From contig JAJQJQ010000011.1 of assembly GCA_028622995.1 (NCBI GenBank), positions 5,084,001 through 5,148,000 of the forward strand: a DNA stretch of 64,000 bases, read 5' to 3'. The notes beneath the pieces are model-generated. The model searched no databases. It had not been told where the DNA came from and worked only from the letters and a program-made list of their open reading frames with translations. Position 1 is the stretch's first letter. Each line of letters begins with the position of its first letter. This DNA is from Panagrolaimus kolymaensis (lineage: Eukaryota; Nematoda; Chromadorea; Rhabditida; Panagrolaimidae). The position numbers were made by a program, and so were the translations under genes. This document shows, in pieces, positions 41,601 through 53,945 of this stretch.

Positions 41601-44600
41601 TGTTGAGCTCGAAGCATAACAAATACTATTGAAGGAAGTAAGATTCCACGAGCAGGGAAAAATGCTTCATAATTATTTGCAAGCATAAATAAAATATTAG
41701 CAACTTTAATTGGGTTAAATCCATCACAATAAAGAGCATCTTTAATTTTTTCAACTAAACCTTGATAACATTCATCTCGTCTTCGAGCAGAATGAGTAGC
41801 AATTCCATCAAGAGCTTTTTGAGCGATAGGATTTTCTCTGATATCTGGTAATGAAATAAGGCAATCAAAAACTTGATATACGATATCTCGCTTAATGTAA
41901 ACAGCATTCATAATATTTGCAAGTAGAAAATATGCCACAGAGCGAAGCCATCGATCACTATAAATTCCTGATTGCACGAGTGAACCCCAAGCAATTTGCA
42001 TCATAACTTGTAAATGTTTTGATTGCTTTTTACTTCCTGGTGGATGAATATGCGAGGAGGCTCGTTGAATAAGCAATATAGCAAATTGTAATACACCATG
42101 TGATAATTCAGGTCTCAAAGGTGATGGTGATTTTAAAGCAATCGTTTTGAATCGACTTAAAACCGTTTCACAAAAAATATCCACCAAATCTGTGGATTCT
42201 TTAGTATTTGAATGAAGTCTTCGTTTAGTCCATCGACGCTTTCCAATAAATTTATCATGTTCACAATTAAAAACTTGACGAGCTCGAAACCTTTCAAGCG
42301 AATATGAAAAGCATGGAAAAACGACGTAAAGGAAAAAATTGCCCAAATAAACTTGACAATCATTATAACGATTTGATGAATCTTCATCCAATTCTTCTTG
42401 TTCTTTAAATAATAAATTAAATTTATTCATTGCAAATTTTAGCAAATTTCGACGCCATAAAAGTGGTGTTCGCTGAAATTAGAGATAATAATCTACCATA
42501 AATTAAAGATAAAAAAAACTTACGGTAACAATAAAATTAGATATAAATCTTTTTAATGCTCCATTATCAGCAAAAGTCATTTGTGGCAGCATTGTACACA
42601 AAGCAAGTAAAATTTCATATTTTTTAGGATTATGAATAAAGTAATTTATTAATAAATTTGTTATTAAATCTGGGACATTTGCAAGTGATGGATGGAAACT
42701 CGTCTAAAAATTTATAAAGGTTTAATAAATTAAATAAAAATAATTTTACCAATCGAATTCGATCATTTTTATCAACACCAAAATCTTGAAGGAGATAATT
42801 TCCACGAAAATAATCCGATAATAAAAATTGTCGCAAAAATTCTGCTAATTTTTTATTTCTTGCAAATCTATTAGGAAAGCTTGAAGCAAATTGAGTAAAA
42901 ATTTTAATAACAAATTCATCCAAAATGTATGGTTGAATTTCCACAGCTTGTTCAATATTTCTATCGTCAACCTAAAAACTGACATTAAATTTTTTTTAAT
43001 ATTACGTATACAAGCCTTAACAGTTTTAGTTTTGAGTAAAGTAATTAAAATATTTTCATAATGAATTAACGAAGTTAAAAATGATCGACCATCAGGATGC
43101 GTAATTAAAGTTAAATAAGCTTTTCGCTTATGTTCATCTTTCAAATTTATGGGTGATAAGAAAAAGTTATGAACTTTAATGGCGCATTCTTGTTTGGAAC
43201 CAAAGAAAATAACGCAAGAAGAAAATAAGTCGACTTCACCAAGTTCAAATATGCTTAAAATTCGTTTGTTTGATAACATTGAAAATATTTCATCAAATAA
43301 ATCATTGTTATAATATCCAATTTTTTGACAAATATTTAAAAATGCTAAAAGATATTCATTCATTTTAGCATTCGGTGTTTCGAATTTGCACAAGTTTTGA
43401 AAAAGTGAAAAATATTGTTGTTGTTGATCATCATCATTTTGAGTAATTAAAGATGAAATATGCTGATGCAAAATGGGGGAATTTTCATTTTTGATTAAAG
43501 CGTTCAAAGCTTTGTATAAATGAATTTTAAATGAATCTTTAATAATAGCTGCAACAATATTCGAAATAATTGTATCTTTGTTTTCAAAAGTCATTAGGGA
43601 GTCAAGCTAAAAAAATGAATAAATTTTGGATAATTATAAAATGGAATAAAATCGGACACACCTTTGATAAAGCCGTAACAGAAAGATCAAATCTACAATC
43701 GGTATAGTTAATAATAGTATTAACATGGACGCCCAATAAAAATTCGGCAGCTTCTTTAGCATTAAAAACATTTTTAGTTAAATCATTTTTAGTTTTCATT
43801 TCGATAGATGTCATTTTTTCCGATTGATAAAAGTTGGAACATATCGTCGTTATGCCTCCTAAAATAGGTCATTAGAATTTCTTAGTGAGTTTTTAAAGCC
43901 TACCTGCTACAATATTTCTAAATTCTTTTAATCTTTGAATGAAAAATGCACCAGAATAAAATTTAATTAAAGGCGAAAATGGCACAAGATTAGTGCCATT
44001 TGGAGGATGAGGTGGCACAGTTTCATGATCGGGTCCATTTGCAATGGCTTCATCCGATAAAACATAGCAAGAAGCAAGGATTTGGAGATATTTGCTAGTG
44101 TTTTTCGAAAACTTGATTGAGTGGCTTGAACAACAATGAAGAAAATGAACTAAGAAATTCTAAAAAAGGAAAAATTTAGTTTTACTTGTTTTACACGTGA
44201 TTTTTTTTTTTGCTTACCAATTGAACATAACGATATTCTATTTTCCAACTTAAAAATCCGATTTCATGATCTTTAAACATATTATGGACTTGTTCAGCAC
44301 TAAACAAATCATGTGAAGGTACAGTGTTTTGATATGTCAAAATTTCACACAACAACGTATTGGTTCCAAACGAGCTCGATTTTGAATGTTTTAAAACAAC
44401 ACACGCTAGATAATGATAAAGCTCTTTTGAATTTTTTCCTTGTTCGCCTCCAATTACTTTATCAATTAATTTTTTTCCAACATTTATTGCTGCTTCAATC
44501 GTTGTTTGTGAAACATCATCATCACCAAAATGTAACACATCCAAAGCTGATGAAAGAATGGAATCAAAAGCAGCGAACAAAAAGTTGCTTGGAAGATTTT

Positions 44601-47600
44601 CAATCATAATTTCAAGCAATGATATTCCACCCAAACGATGTGATGGTTCAGCATGGGTGCAGAGTTGAGAAAGTTCATGGCAGAGAAAATGAAATAGTGG
44701 AATATTGAGAGCTTTTTCAGGGGTTGAAGCAAATGAAAGAGAAGTTTGAATCATCCGGAAGAAAGTATAAATGGCGCATGCATGGAATCGAGACCATGGT
44801 TCACATAGGATAGTAATTATGGCGTCAATAAGGATATAAGCATCAAGAGAAGATGGATAAATTGTTGATGGACTATGAATTCTATTAAAATCTAAAAAGC
44901 TTTCATGTAAAATATTTTTAAAATAATTACGGTAGAGAGCTTACAAGTAATGCTAGTTTCAATATGTAATTGTAAAGTCAAAAAATCTATTAATTCTTCC
45001 CAATGATTTTCAATATCATCTTTAACATCACCATTTGCTGCAGCATATGATAACCCAATGATGCAATCAATATACATTTGTCTCGTGGAAGTACATTTAT
45101 ATGGTTTCCATGAAGCAAATGAAACATTCAAAGTGTTCAATTTTACTTCACAACTTTCAATAAATTTTTGATTTGCAATTAAAAGATTCGAAACAAATTC
45201 ATCTTTTTCAATTTCGATGCCATAGCTATCAAAACCACTTCGAATCCATGTCAATAAAATCCAAGCAGCATCGCAACGATTTTGATTTAAGAAATTTCTT
45301 TCAGTCAAAAAACAATTTTTAAGAATGCTTACACATTGAGAAAGAACAGGTCGCAAAAGGAGATTGCATGATATGGGTTTAGTTTCAACTTGATGTTCTT
45401 CGAAATTATACTGTAAAAAAAGGATAGTTAAAGGACTTTTAACAAATTTGGAAGAAAACTAACTAATCTGCTTCGAGCTTCTTCAATAAATTTAATATTT
45501 GCTTCTTGTTCGGGTGAAACTTTAGAAAAAAAGTTTAATTGTTCACTAATTAAATTATCAGTTGTTTTTCCACTTCTTTCAAAATTTAAAACAATCACTG
45601 GAGAATCAGATGTTGGGGGATTGGGAGTAAAATTTAATTTTTGTATATCACAAAGTGCATTTCTGTTCACACTAGATAATTTTCCAATTATCTTTAGAGT
45701 CTGCAAAGCTAATGAATGATCAGAAGTTGTTGTAGCAAGATTCCATAAGTTTTCCATTAATCTTGGAATTCCTAATGGACCAAAAAAGTCTTTAACATTT
45801 GATGAGGAATAATTATCAAGGCATAGTTCAATGGTGCGTAACCCTAAAAATAAATTTTAAATAGAAAGACTTTGATTTAAAAGAAAGATATACCTTGTTG
45901 GGATAAAAGTGAAGAATTTTGGAATGAATTAATTTCAGGATCAACCAATAATGGCATGTATGGCACTAACGAAGATAACCTTGCAGGTAGCGATAAACAT
46001 AGCTCAATAAAATATTCTTGAAGAGTATCAGGCGATAAAATATTTTGAAGCGAACTAAACCAATGAAGAAATGATGGAAAGAGTGGAAGAAAGAGGCGAT
46101 AAAAATGCTCAGCTGCTGGAGTGCCACAAATTCGAAGAATTTGTTTTAATGTTGCATGAAGATGGCTTGCATCATACATTCGAGTACCATAATAAACAGT
46201 TTTAGAAATAATTTTAACAAAAAATGCTTGAATTTTTTGAATATAATTTGGCATTAATGGTTCACTTCGAAGTATTTGCATTACAATGCTTAAAATAATT
46301 CGAAGAAGTCTAGAGAGAAAATCCACCCGATGCTTATCATCATCATCGTACACGAAGAGAATATCAATATTATCATAACAATAATCAAGTAAAATAGTAT
46401 TGGTTAAAATTTGAAGTTGCGGATATTGAGTTAATTGAAGTAATAAATGTTGAATGGAAGTTGAAATGGTTGTACGATGCATAAAATATGGTAAATGATG
46501 TCTCAAAATTCTTTCATAAACAGATGGATGAATTGTCGCTAACTAAAAAAACACAATGATTTTAGCCTTTAAAATTAATTTTAAAAAATTACTTACAATA
46601 AAAAACATATAATCCATGAGTTCTTTATCTTCAGGTAAATTTGGTGCTTGATTATGTGGAGTTATAAATGGTGGATTAGGTGATGGAGTAAAATTACAAA
46701 GTTCATAAATATCTATGAAATTTCTGAATAGTGTATTCAAGGCAGTTAAATAAGCAATTGGAGGTTGTTGAGATTTAAGTTCATCATCAAAATGAATGCA
46801 AACAAAAAGTTGTCTCAATGCTGAAGCATAATTATTAAAAATCTTTCTCAAATCTTGGATTGCAAATGGAAAAGGTTCAGGTGGAATAAAAGTATTGCAT
46901 TTTTCTTGAGAAATTTCAGACTACAAAATAAGGTTTAAAAAAAGAAAGTTAATTAACTTTCAAAGCTTACATGAGACTTAATTAAAGGTAAAATAGGTAA
47001 ATGTCGAGCTAAAGGTCGATTCAACCAAAGCATTTGTAAACGAGAATCTTTGGTTTTCATTGAGCGCTTTGAATATTGTGTTTGCTTCCGTCCAAATGAA
47101 GCCTCAATTTTCTTTCCATCTGTTTCTCGTTTTGAATTTGTTTCAGAAAAATTGTTATTTTCCTTAAAAATTTCATCAAATTTTTTCTTTGTTTCATCAA
47201 GCTTTCGCTTTGTAAATTCTTCAACTGCTACAGAAACAAATGAGCGCTCTTGTTCGGGATCGAGTGTATCCTCTCTTTCAAATTCATCTATAGGTTCATC
47301 AATTCGATCCATCATAGTCTCTGAATTTTCTTCATCCATCCATTCTTGCCCATTATTATCTTCTTCATCACTATCATAAAATTCATTGGTTTTTGGTGCC
47401 CGCTCCGATTTATTAGCTATTTTTAAAAGCGGTCTAACACATTCTTGAGTTAAAACATTAATTTTATGCGTTAATGCAAAAAATAAATTTTCATATATAA
47501 CTCTCGCCGAATCATAACTATAATTTATTGCCAAATGAGTGAATCGTCCATCTTCAGCTCTTTGACATGCATCAATATAATTTAGCACTAATTTACCAAA

Positions 47601-49205
47601 TACACCTTGAAGAGGTGGAGTTAAAGTATAATCCATAAAATCTCGAACTATTATTAACATCAAACTAAAACATGTTTGTTAAAATACTGTACCTTTTAAA
47701 AAGAGAGGAAAGCTTACTGTTGAAAAACATTCCAATCAAGGGATTGTCGAACATTGTGAAACGCATCTGCTTTAGTCATAAACAAATCAGAACGAAGTGA
47801 TGGAGTTATAACAGTTGGTGGACCACATACAATTTCTTCAAAACAAAAATCTGGAATTAAATCCAATAAATCAATTCGAAGTTCAGTTGTGAAAAGAGTT
47901 TTAATAGTTAAAATTAATTCTTTTCGAATATTTATTGCTGATGCACCTAATGATCGAAGAAGCTTTCGAGCACCATTCGCTATATCTTTTCGATATGGAT
48001 TTATCAAATGTACCATCTACAAAAAACATGGGATAAGTTAAAGCCTATGATAAGAAAATACTTACAGGTGATCCGGCATTTTGGGTTGGTTTAAGAACCA
48101 TATAAATAAAATTTAAAATTTTCATTTGAACTTCTTGAAACAAATAACCATATTCGGGTTCAACGTTAGTTTTAGGAAGTGATAAATTTAAAAATCCAGT
48201 AAAAACTCGAATTAAATTTGGTATTTCATCGTATATTTCTTCTTTGAATATAAAAACTACGGGATTTACCAATGCCGCAAATTCAGATAAAACTTTAATG
48301 CTATTTTTAGCTCTTGGATAAACATAAACTCGCTTTTGTTTTATGGGAGTATCAAAGTGGAGATTGTTAAGGAATTTATTACGATCTTCATTATCTGCGA
48401 ATTCAAGATTAAACGCTGGCCGAGCAAAAGCATCAATTTTTACATTGATTTCACTGAGAAGGTTTTCAGCACCAACTCGAAGTTCATAAACTAATTGAAA
48501 AAGCTGAAGGAAAAATTTTATTAAAAACTAAACCGACAACGTTAACTAACCCCTTGACGATGCTGAACTTTTTGATTTTTGATCAAATCCACGACGTATT
48601 TAATCATATATACCGCATTCAATTCATTTTCAATTGGAATTTGACGATAAAAAAGATCTTCAAATATTTTACTTGAACTTTTATATTGATCAACTGGAAC
48701 AAATCGAACCACTTGATCCAATGCCAACTTTCTAATTTTCTAAAAAATATTAATTAGACCCGCAAAAGATATGGATAGCATACATAAGTATCAAGATCAT
48801 CATAAAATGCTGGATTAAATGATTGAAAAATGGATTGAAGGGTTTGAACTGATGCTCCTGCAAGCATCGAAAGTTGCTCTTTGAGATAAAGTTCATCAGC
48901 AAGGTCTCGGATTTCCTAAACCAAATGCCTTAAAGAATGCATATAATAATGTTAAGGCTTACTTCAAATGTTTTAATTTTCCTTTGCAAGTCTCCATTAG
49001 GCTCAAGAATAATTCGAAGCCGTTCATTAAAAAGGAGAACAACATCTCGAACAGGTTGTTGTTGTTGTTGAATGGGAGGCTGTTGTGGATGACCAACTTG
49101 TTGTTGTTGGGACATTGGTTGATGTGGAGGAGAAGCAAATGGATGAACCTCGGATGGTCCACCACCATCAGATGGTCCTGGAGATTGCATATCCATGCCA
49201 GACAT
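35617..49205 (-). CDS. trr-1: TRRAP homologue, PIKK-family pseudokinase scaffold
   Basis: Scaffold of NuA4/TIP60 and SAGA-type histone acetyltransferase complexes that binds activators (family knowledge). I traced 26 phase-consistent exons, from 48963-49205 at the 5' end to 35617-35729, totalling 4080 aa, in line with the roughly 4,060 aa of worm TRR-1. Layout: Gln/Pro-rich N-terminus, thousands of residues of HEAT-like helices, FAT region (36961-39572), PI3K-like domain (mainly 35873-36909) and a FATC tail ending DLFPWF. The kinase-like domain has FNWFISHYEDD and HMKFENLFFDMNYGKLLNVH where active PIKKs carry the catalytic Asp/Asn and DFG, so it should be inactive. The ATG follows a TATTTTAG acceptor by 9 bases. 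An acidic insert (YDSDEEDNNGQEW) lies in exon 6. It diverges from rer-1. Confidence 0.95.
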
Positions 49206-49598
49206 TATTCTACTCTAAAATACTTTAATTTTAGCTAATGTAATCCTCTAAAGGTCCAAAATCGTGAGGATAATAAGGAAAGATAAAAAATTATAATAAA
49301 ATTATTAAAATTTTTTATATTCTATCAAACAATTTTTGTGCATTAAAAAAAAAAGCCGAACAAGAAATTTGTTTGAGAAAAAACTTCATTGCATTTTTTC
49401 CCAAGCAAGCAACGTGCATTGGGATTTTTTGATCGCAGTGAGAACCGTCGTCTTTCTTTCTTTATTCTTTTCATTCGCGTTCTCGTTCTTTGCCAACGGT
49501 GCATTAAATTGCCATTGAATAATGTTTTCTCCAAAAGTTTATATATTCTCTTTTTAAAATTTCTTTATTTTTTCAATTTTCAGAAATCTTGGGCAACA
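49206..49598. promoter_or_regulatory. Shared divergent promoter region of trr-1 and rer-1
   Basis: A 393-bp interval separates two start codons pointing away from each other. It contains AT-rich DNA around 49280-49350 and a more GC-rich block near 49410-49510 (GTTCTCGTTCTTTGCC). Just before each ATG sits a splice acceptor (TATTTTAG and TTTCAATTTTCAG), so the mature 5' ends are probably set by trans-splicing. No specific factor sites could be assigned. Confidence 0.5.
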
Positions 49599-50468
49599 AT
49601 GGAAGACGACATTCGTGATCATCCTAGTGCTGTATCAGTATTTTGTTCTTCTCTGGGAGTGGTATGAATTTTTTAACCTACGTTTACTTAAGTTTTTAAC
49701 GATTTTTTGTTTGTTTCAGAAATTTCAATATTATTTGGATCGAATAACGCCTTATACACCATTCCGTTGGGGACTTGCTATAGTACTTATTCTCTTTTTC
49801 ATCTACAGAGTTGTTGTTCTTCAAGTATGTTTGTTTTCTTAATATTTTTGATGAGTAAGCTAATCGTTTTACATATTTAGGGGTTTTTCATTGTCTGTTA
49901 TGCGCTATTTATTTATTATCTTAATCTCTTTCTTGCATTCTTGACGCCTAAAATGGATCCTGCACTTAATTTTGATAGTGATGATGAAGAAATGCCCAGC
50001 TTACCTCAAAAGGCCAATGAAGAATTTAGACCATTTATGCGTCGACTTCCTGAATTCAAGTTTTGGTAGGCTTTTACGCAACGTTTTCCGAATTTCTCCT
50101 AACTTTGGTTTTTTTAGGTATGCTACTGTGAAATCTACTTTGATTGCAATCTTTTGTACCTTCTTTGAATTGTTTGATGTTCCTGTGTTCTGGCCAATTC
50201 TCGTTATTTATTTCTTTGTTCTTTTCTTCCTCACTATGAAGCGCCAAATTATGGTAAGTTTTCTTGTGTCAAATATTTTTTCAAAAGCATTTTTGTCTCA
50301 AACTAATCTAGTCAAAAGTGCTAGGAACTCGCATCCATTGTAATTTTATAATCATTTCTTAATAATTGCCTATTTTAGCACATGATTCGTTATCGCTATA
50401 TCCCATTCTCTCATGGAAAGCCAAAGCCTCGTGGTAAAGAAGATTCAGGTCCTGTTGTACATGGTTAA
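49599..50468 (+). CDS. rer-1: RER1, ER-retrieval receptor
   Basis: Golgi membrane protein that returns ER proteins via their transmembrane segments and COPI (family knowledge). Five exons (49599-49661, 49720-49824, 49881-50065, 50118-50253, 50379-50468) give 192 aa against 196 in human. Four membrane segments are visible ([39 protein letters not shown], the SFSF-like [20 protein letters not shown], and [16 protein letters not shown]). Conserved family motifs include [36 protein letters not shown] and [16 protein letters not shown]. The start lies 15 bases behind a TTTTCAG acceptor. An AATAAA is present about 140 bp after the stop. Confidence 0.96.
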
Positions 50469-50659
50469 CTGGTGAAGAAGGATATTCGTGAAAGATACTC
50501 GCAACGTTGCTCAATCATGAGTAGCTTGATTCTTCCTCGCTGCCTGATTTTTTTCTGTCTAATTTATCTCGTAATTTTATTTTTATAATGACTGAATTTT
50601 GTAATAAATATATTTTATTGTCATTGTAAAAACGAAAAAATTGGAATTTAGTTTAAAAC

Positions 50660-50858
50660 TTCAAGGGACATAGCTATTTCATGCCTTTTCAAAAATTTCG
50701 ATACTGGGGCTGATAGGAACAGTTGGGGCGGCGCGTGTTTGAATTACCGTGTCACTTCTGTCTTACACGGTAATTCAAACACGCGCCTTACCAAGTGTAA
50801 CTTGCAGTGCCCGCAAACGAAATTTCAAAAAAGGCATGAAATAGCTATGTCCCTTTCA
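50660..50858. mobile_element. 191-bp foldback element with TTCA target duplication
   Basis: Element 50664-50854 starts AGGGACATAGCTATTTCATG and ends with its inverse complement; the first 26 bases pair perfectly and pairing continues imperfectly to about 37. TTCA flanks both sides directly (50660-50663 and 50855-50858), as expected of a 4-bp target-site duplication. A second, independent perfect 23-bp inverted repeat lies in the middle (50730-50752 and 50765-50787; core GTGTTTGAATTACCG). There is no coding capacity. This fits a non-autonomous foldback or MITE-type insertion; the superfamily was not determined. Confidence 0.7.
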
Positions 50859-50883
50859 CAATAGCGATCCGAATTTCAAAACA

Positions 50884-51502
50884 ATTAGTGCACAAGATTA
50901 CTATGTAAAAAAACAAAAGGCTGTTCAGGAAAAAACTTTTAGACGGCTAATGAGATTAAATTTTTTTTATTGATTTCAATAAATTATTTTATATGTTACA
51001 CTGAAACAAACAGCCGCAGCACCGTCTTCGATTTTTAACAGTAAAAAAATTTTTGGTCCGACAATTAGTTATATTTAAATTTTTTGCTTAAAATACCTTT
51101 TTTCAAACATGCTTTGTTTCAGAAAACAATAGAAAATTGGAAAAAAAAACTAAAAATTTTATTTTGTAATTGACCTTATAATTATTATTTTTTTCAATTT
51201 ACACCAAAACATTTTTTACATCAAAAATCTTGCGAATATACGAGTTGCTTTTACATCTTATCTAATCAAGAATAAAACAAAATTTTTAATTTTTAACATT
51301 TTTAAAAAATTTTTTCAATATTAAATAGTTGGTAAAGAAGTTGGGTAATAACAATCGAAGACGGTGCTGCGGCTGTTTGTTTCAGTGTAACATATAAAAT
51401 AATTTATTGAAATCAATAAAAAAAATTTAATCTCATTAGCCGTCTAAAAGTTTTTTCCTGAACAGCCTTTTGTTTTTTTACATAGTAATCTTGTGCACTA
51501 AT
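50884..51502. mobile_element. 619-bp MITE-like element with perfect 150-bp terminal inverted repeats
   Basis: The left arm 50884-51033 and right arm 51353-51502 are exact inverse complements by eye, starting ATTAGTGCACAAGATTACTA. The 319-bp middle is AT-rich and has no ORF of note. If the first bases are read as a TA target duplication, the element proper begins GTGCACAAG, as in Tc1/mariner-type elements with long terminal repeats; no longer duplication is visible. Perfect arms imply recent insertion or ongoing arm conversion. It lies only about 25 bp from the previous element. Confidence 0.72.
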
Positions 51503-52560
51503 CTCTTGAGCCGTCTGCAACAATAATTACTAGAAACTCCGCTGCCTCCGGTCGGCGATCTTACTTGTTTTATTGAAAAATACAAAATTGCCACTCGTAT
51601 TAATGCCTATGTTTTAATAATTACTTTTCCAAAAAGTTATTGTATTGACTTTTATAAAAATTAAAACTTTTCCCGAACAATCTTATCACTCGTGTCTATT
51701 TTAATCACTTAATTTTCAATAATGAGATCCTAAAAATTGAAACATGTGTAAGCCTTTAAAACTTTTTTTTTGCACGAATCAAAATAAACAATGAACTGAA
51801 CCATTAAAAAAAAATTTATACCAGCTTGTGAAAAATTCGCAAAAAGTTAAGGTTATAGTCATCGAGCAAGCTTACAATAGTTAAATCACTTAATTTGCGC
51901 AGCAAGCAAACCCATGTTTTGCTGATTTTTTATGTATATGAAAATTACCCAAATCATTTCATCGCGCTTGGAAAACAAAATATAGTTTCATTCTAATTTA
52001 TGCAAATTTTTTAGGTGAATTTCCTATTTTAATATAAAAGATTTCAAGATAAGATACAAAAAAACAGAGAGAAAAAGAATAATAATATGTATGGGAAATA
52101 GCGAAGCCTAGTAGCCCTGGAACTGCGACCAAAAGTAATCGAAAACGAACGAACAATAAAAATTAATAAGAAGGAAATATTCAAGTTACTTTTCGATTAA
52201 ACTCACCGAAAATAATAAAAAAAGTTCCCTATGTTTATTCTTTTCATAAACTAAACGTCAGCGTACTTTTAATTAAATTTTGCGTTTAGAATACCTAAAA
52301 GTTTTGTATGCTAATCCAATTAAATTTAGAAAAAAAAATATACGATCCAAAAGCTTAGTTAAAAAAAATTTCATTGAAAATCGTTAAAAATAATTTCGCT
52401 TTAATTTCATAATAAAGAAACTTAATATTCATAAAAAAAGTAAAATTTGTGAATATTTTATTAAAAATTTGCATATTTTCTAATGAAAACATTATTAAAA
52501 ATCATAAAAAATTATTTGGATATAATTGTCTCAATTCAATTAAAACAATTAATAAAAAAA
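51503..52560. other. AT-rich interval within the repeat island
   Basis: About 1 kb between the 619-bp element and the tRNA-like element. No coding exons, tRNA or further inverted repeat could be supported. Short less AT-rich islands (around 51530-51570 and 52100-52130) may be old repeat remnants. Confidence 0.35.
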
Positions 52561-52562
52561 AA

Positions 52563-52631
52563 TTGTGGGGATTCGAACCTATGACAGAAATATCCAAACA
52601 TCACCGCCTTCAACGCCTACGCCACACAGCA
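52563..52631 (-). repeat. tRNA-like pol III promoter element (SINE head or tRNA relic)
   Basis: Read on the minus strand, an A-box-like TGGCGTAGGCG is followed, about 40 bases on, by GGTTCGAATCC, an exact match to the B-box consensus. The spacing is that of a tRNA gene, but the acceptor and T stems pair poorly, so it is not a functional tRNA as it stands. It lies in the repeat island, which suits a tRNA-derived SINE or a decayed tRNA. The SINE tail and any duplications were not identified. Confidence 0.45.
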
Positions 52632-53008
52632 AATGTATAACAAGGAACTTTAGCCAATGATATTTTTACTCTAAATCAAAATATTTAAATTTCCATAGCG
52701 GCATACATCTATTTTTATGTGATGTTTTTTAAAGTTAGCTTACTCATAGAGGTAATTGAGGGTGGAGAAAACGATTTTTATAGCCAGAATATGCGTTAAC
52801 TTTGCTGCAACGCTCAGCGGGACATTGTGAACTTTTAAAATGTTGTGATTAAGCACTTTTTTTCTATACTTCCTTCTATTTTTTTTAAAAATTCGTCAAT
52901 GCGACGAAAAATTGACCCTAAAGAGCCCTCTAATATCAACATAATTACACGAAATAAAAAAAATCATAAATTTCGGTTAGCAGATCGGGCGTTCTCATTG
53001 CTAAAACA

Positions 53009-53039
53009 GCCGCACCCCTCGCTTCGCTCGGGGTGCGGC
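53009..53039. repeat. GC-rich hairpin
   Basis: A perfect 10-bp stem (GCCGCACCCC with GGGGTGCGGC) flanks an 11-base loop containing CGCTTCGC. It stands out sharply in very AT-rich DNA. Function unknown; possibly part of a repeat end. Confidence 0.5.
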
Positions 53040-53159
53040 GGGAATATTTCATCCGGCCAATAAAGTTCAAAAGGGAAATATCTTATGGAGAATCGATTAC
53101 ATTGTCAAAGTTTATCTCTTCAGAATAAGAAGCAGAGAACGAAAGTTTTTTTGTGTTAC

Positions 53160-53500
53160 TGTTTGCATAACCAGAAAATATTGAACCAGACTTTTTATGA
53201 ATCTGTTACATGACAAGAAGTTGGATATGCACGTTTCGGAATAATTTGATAATTTTCCCATTCATCTGTTATGGAAGTACATAACTGACGCTCTATAGAA
53301 CCTTCTTTACTTTACCACCATCAAACTCAATTAGTTTATAACATTGAAAACAGTATCACGGAAATTTAAAAAGCTGAAAATAAGATGGCAAACCTTTGGA
53401 GAAAAAAGAATTCTATTAGCTTGTTTTGCACATAGTAGTATTGTAATAAAGGCTTTAGCATTATTAAATTCTTTCAATTCAACGAATGCGATTTCCTACT
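53160..53500 (-). mobile_element. Decayed coding fragment, possibly transposase-derived
   Basis: On the minus strand several protein-like stretches follow each other in different frames separated by stops: VELKEFNNAKAFITILLCAK, KLIEFDGGKVKKVL, and SITDEWENYQIIPKRAYPT followed by SCHVTD and a stop. The last has a loose likeness to the D-x-W-x-x-Y part of DDE transposases of the IS1595/Merlin group. Too short and broken to assign with confidence. Its position beside two foldback elements favours a mobile-element origin. Confidence 0.3.
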
Positions 53501-53945
53501 TCTGTTGAATTTATTTTTGATTTCAAAGATTCAACAACAAACTACTAGCATAATTCTGTTTATTATCTATTCTTTTAATGCTTTTGAGAACGTGATTATT
53601 TACCTTTAAAACATTCTAATTTAGTCTTCAAAAAGATGAACATTAAACTAGGTGTGTGTATGAAATTATTAGAGCTTTTGATTCAGTATGATTTTTACAG
53701 ATGTTTACTGCTAATTTCTCGCTATTTATTTTTCTTTATCATTTTAAAAATAAGCAGACGTAGGTAATGCTTATCGTAACATCCATATTTAAATTTTGCG
53801 CTCTAATACCGCAATTGTTAGCGTTTTAGCCTTTTTGCCAACCAACACATTTTCTATGAGCACGATTTTTTTTTGTCTTGAATAACTTTTCTTTCTTCTT
53901 TCCTGCACTTTTGTATCTCTCTTCTGATTTTATAAATGCTAAATA
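53501..53945. other. Upstream region of the ALG6 gene
   Basis: About 440 bp of AT-rich DNA with no supportable gene. Presumably contains the ALG6 promoter; no splice acceptor close to that gene's ATG was seen. Confidence 0.35.
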
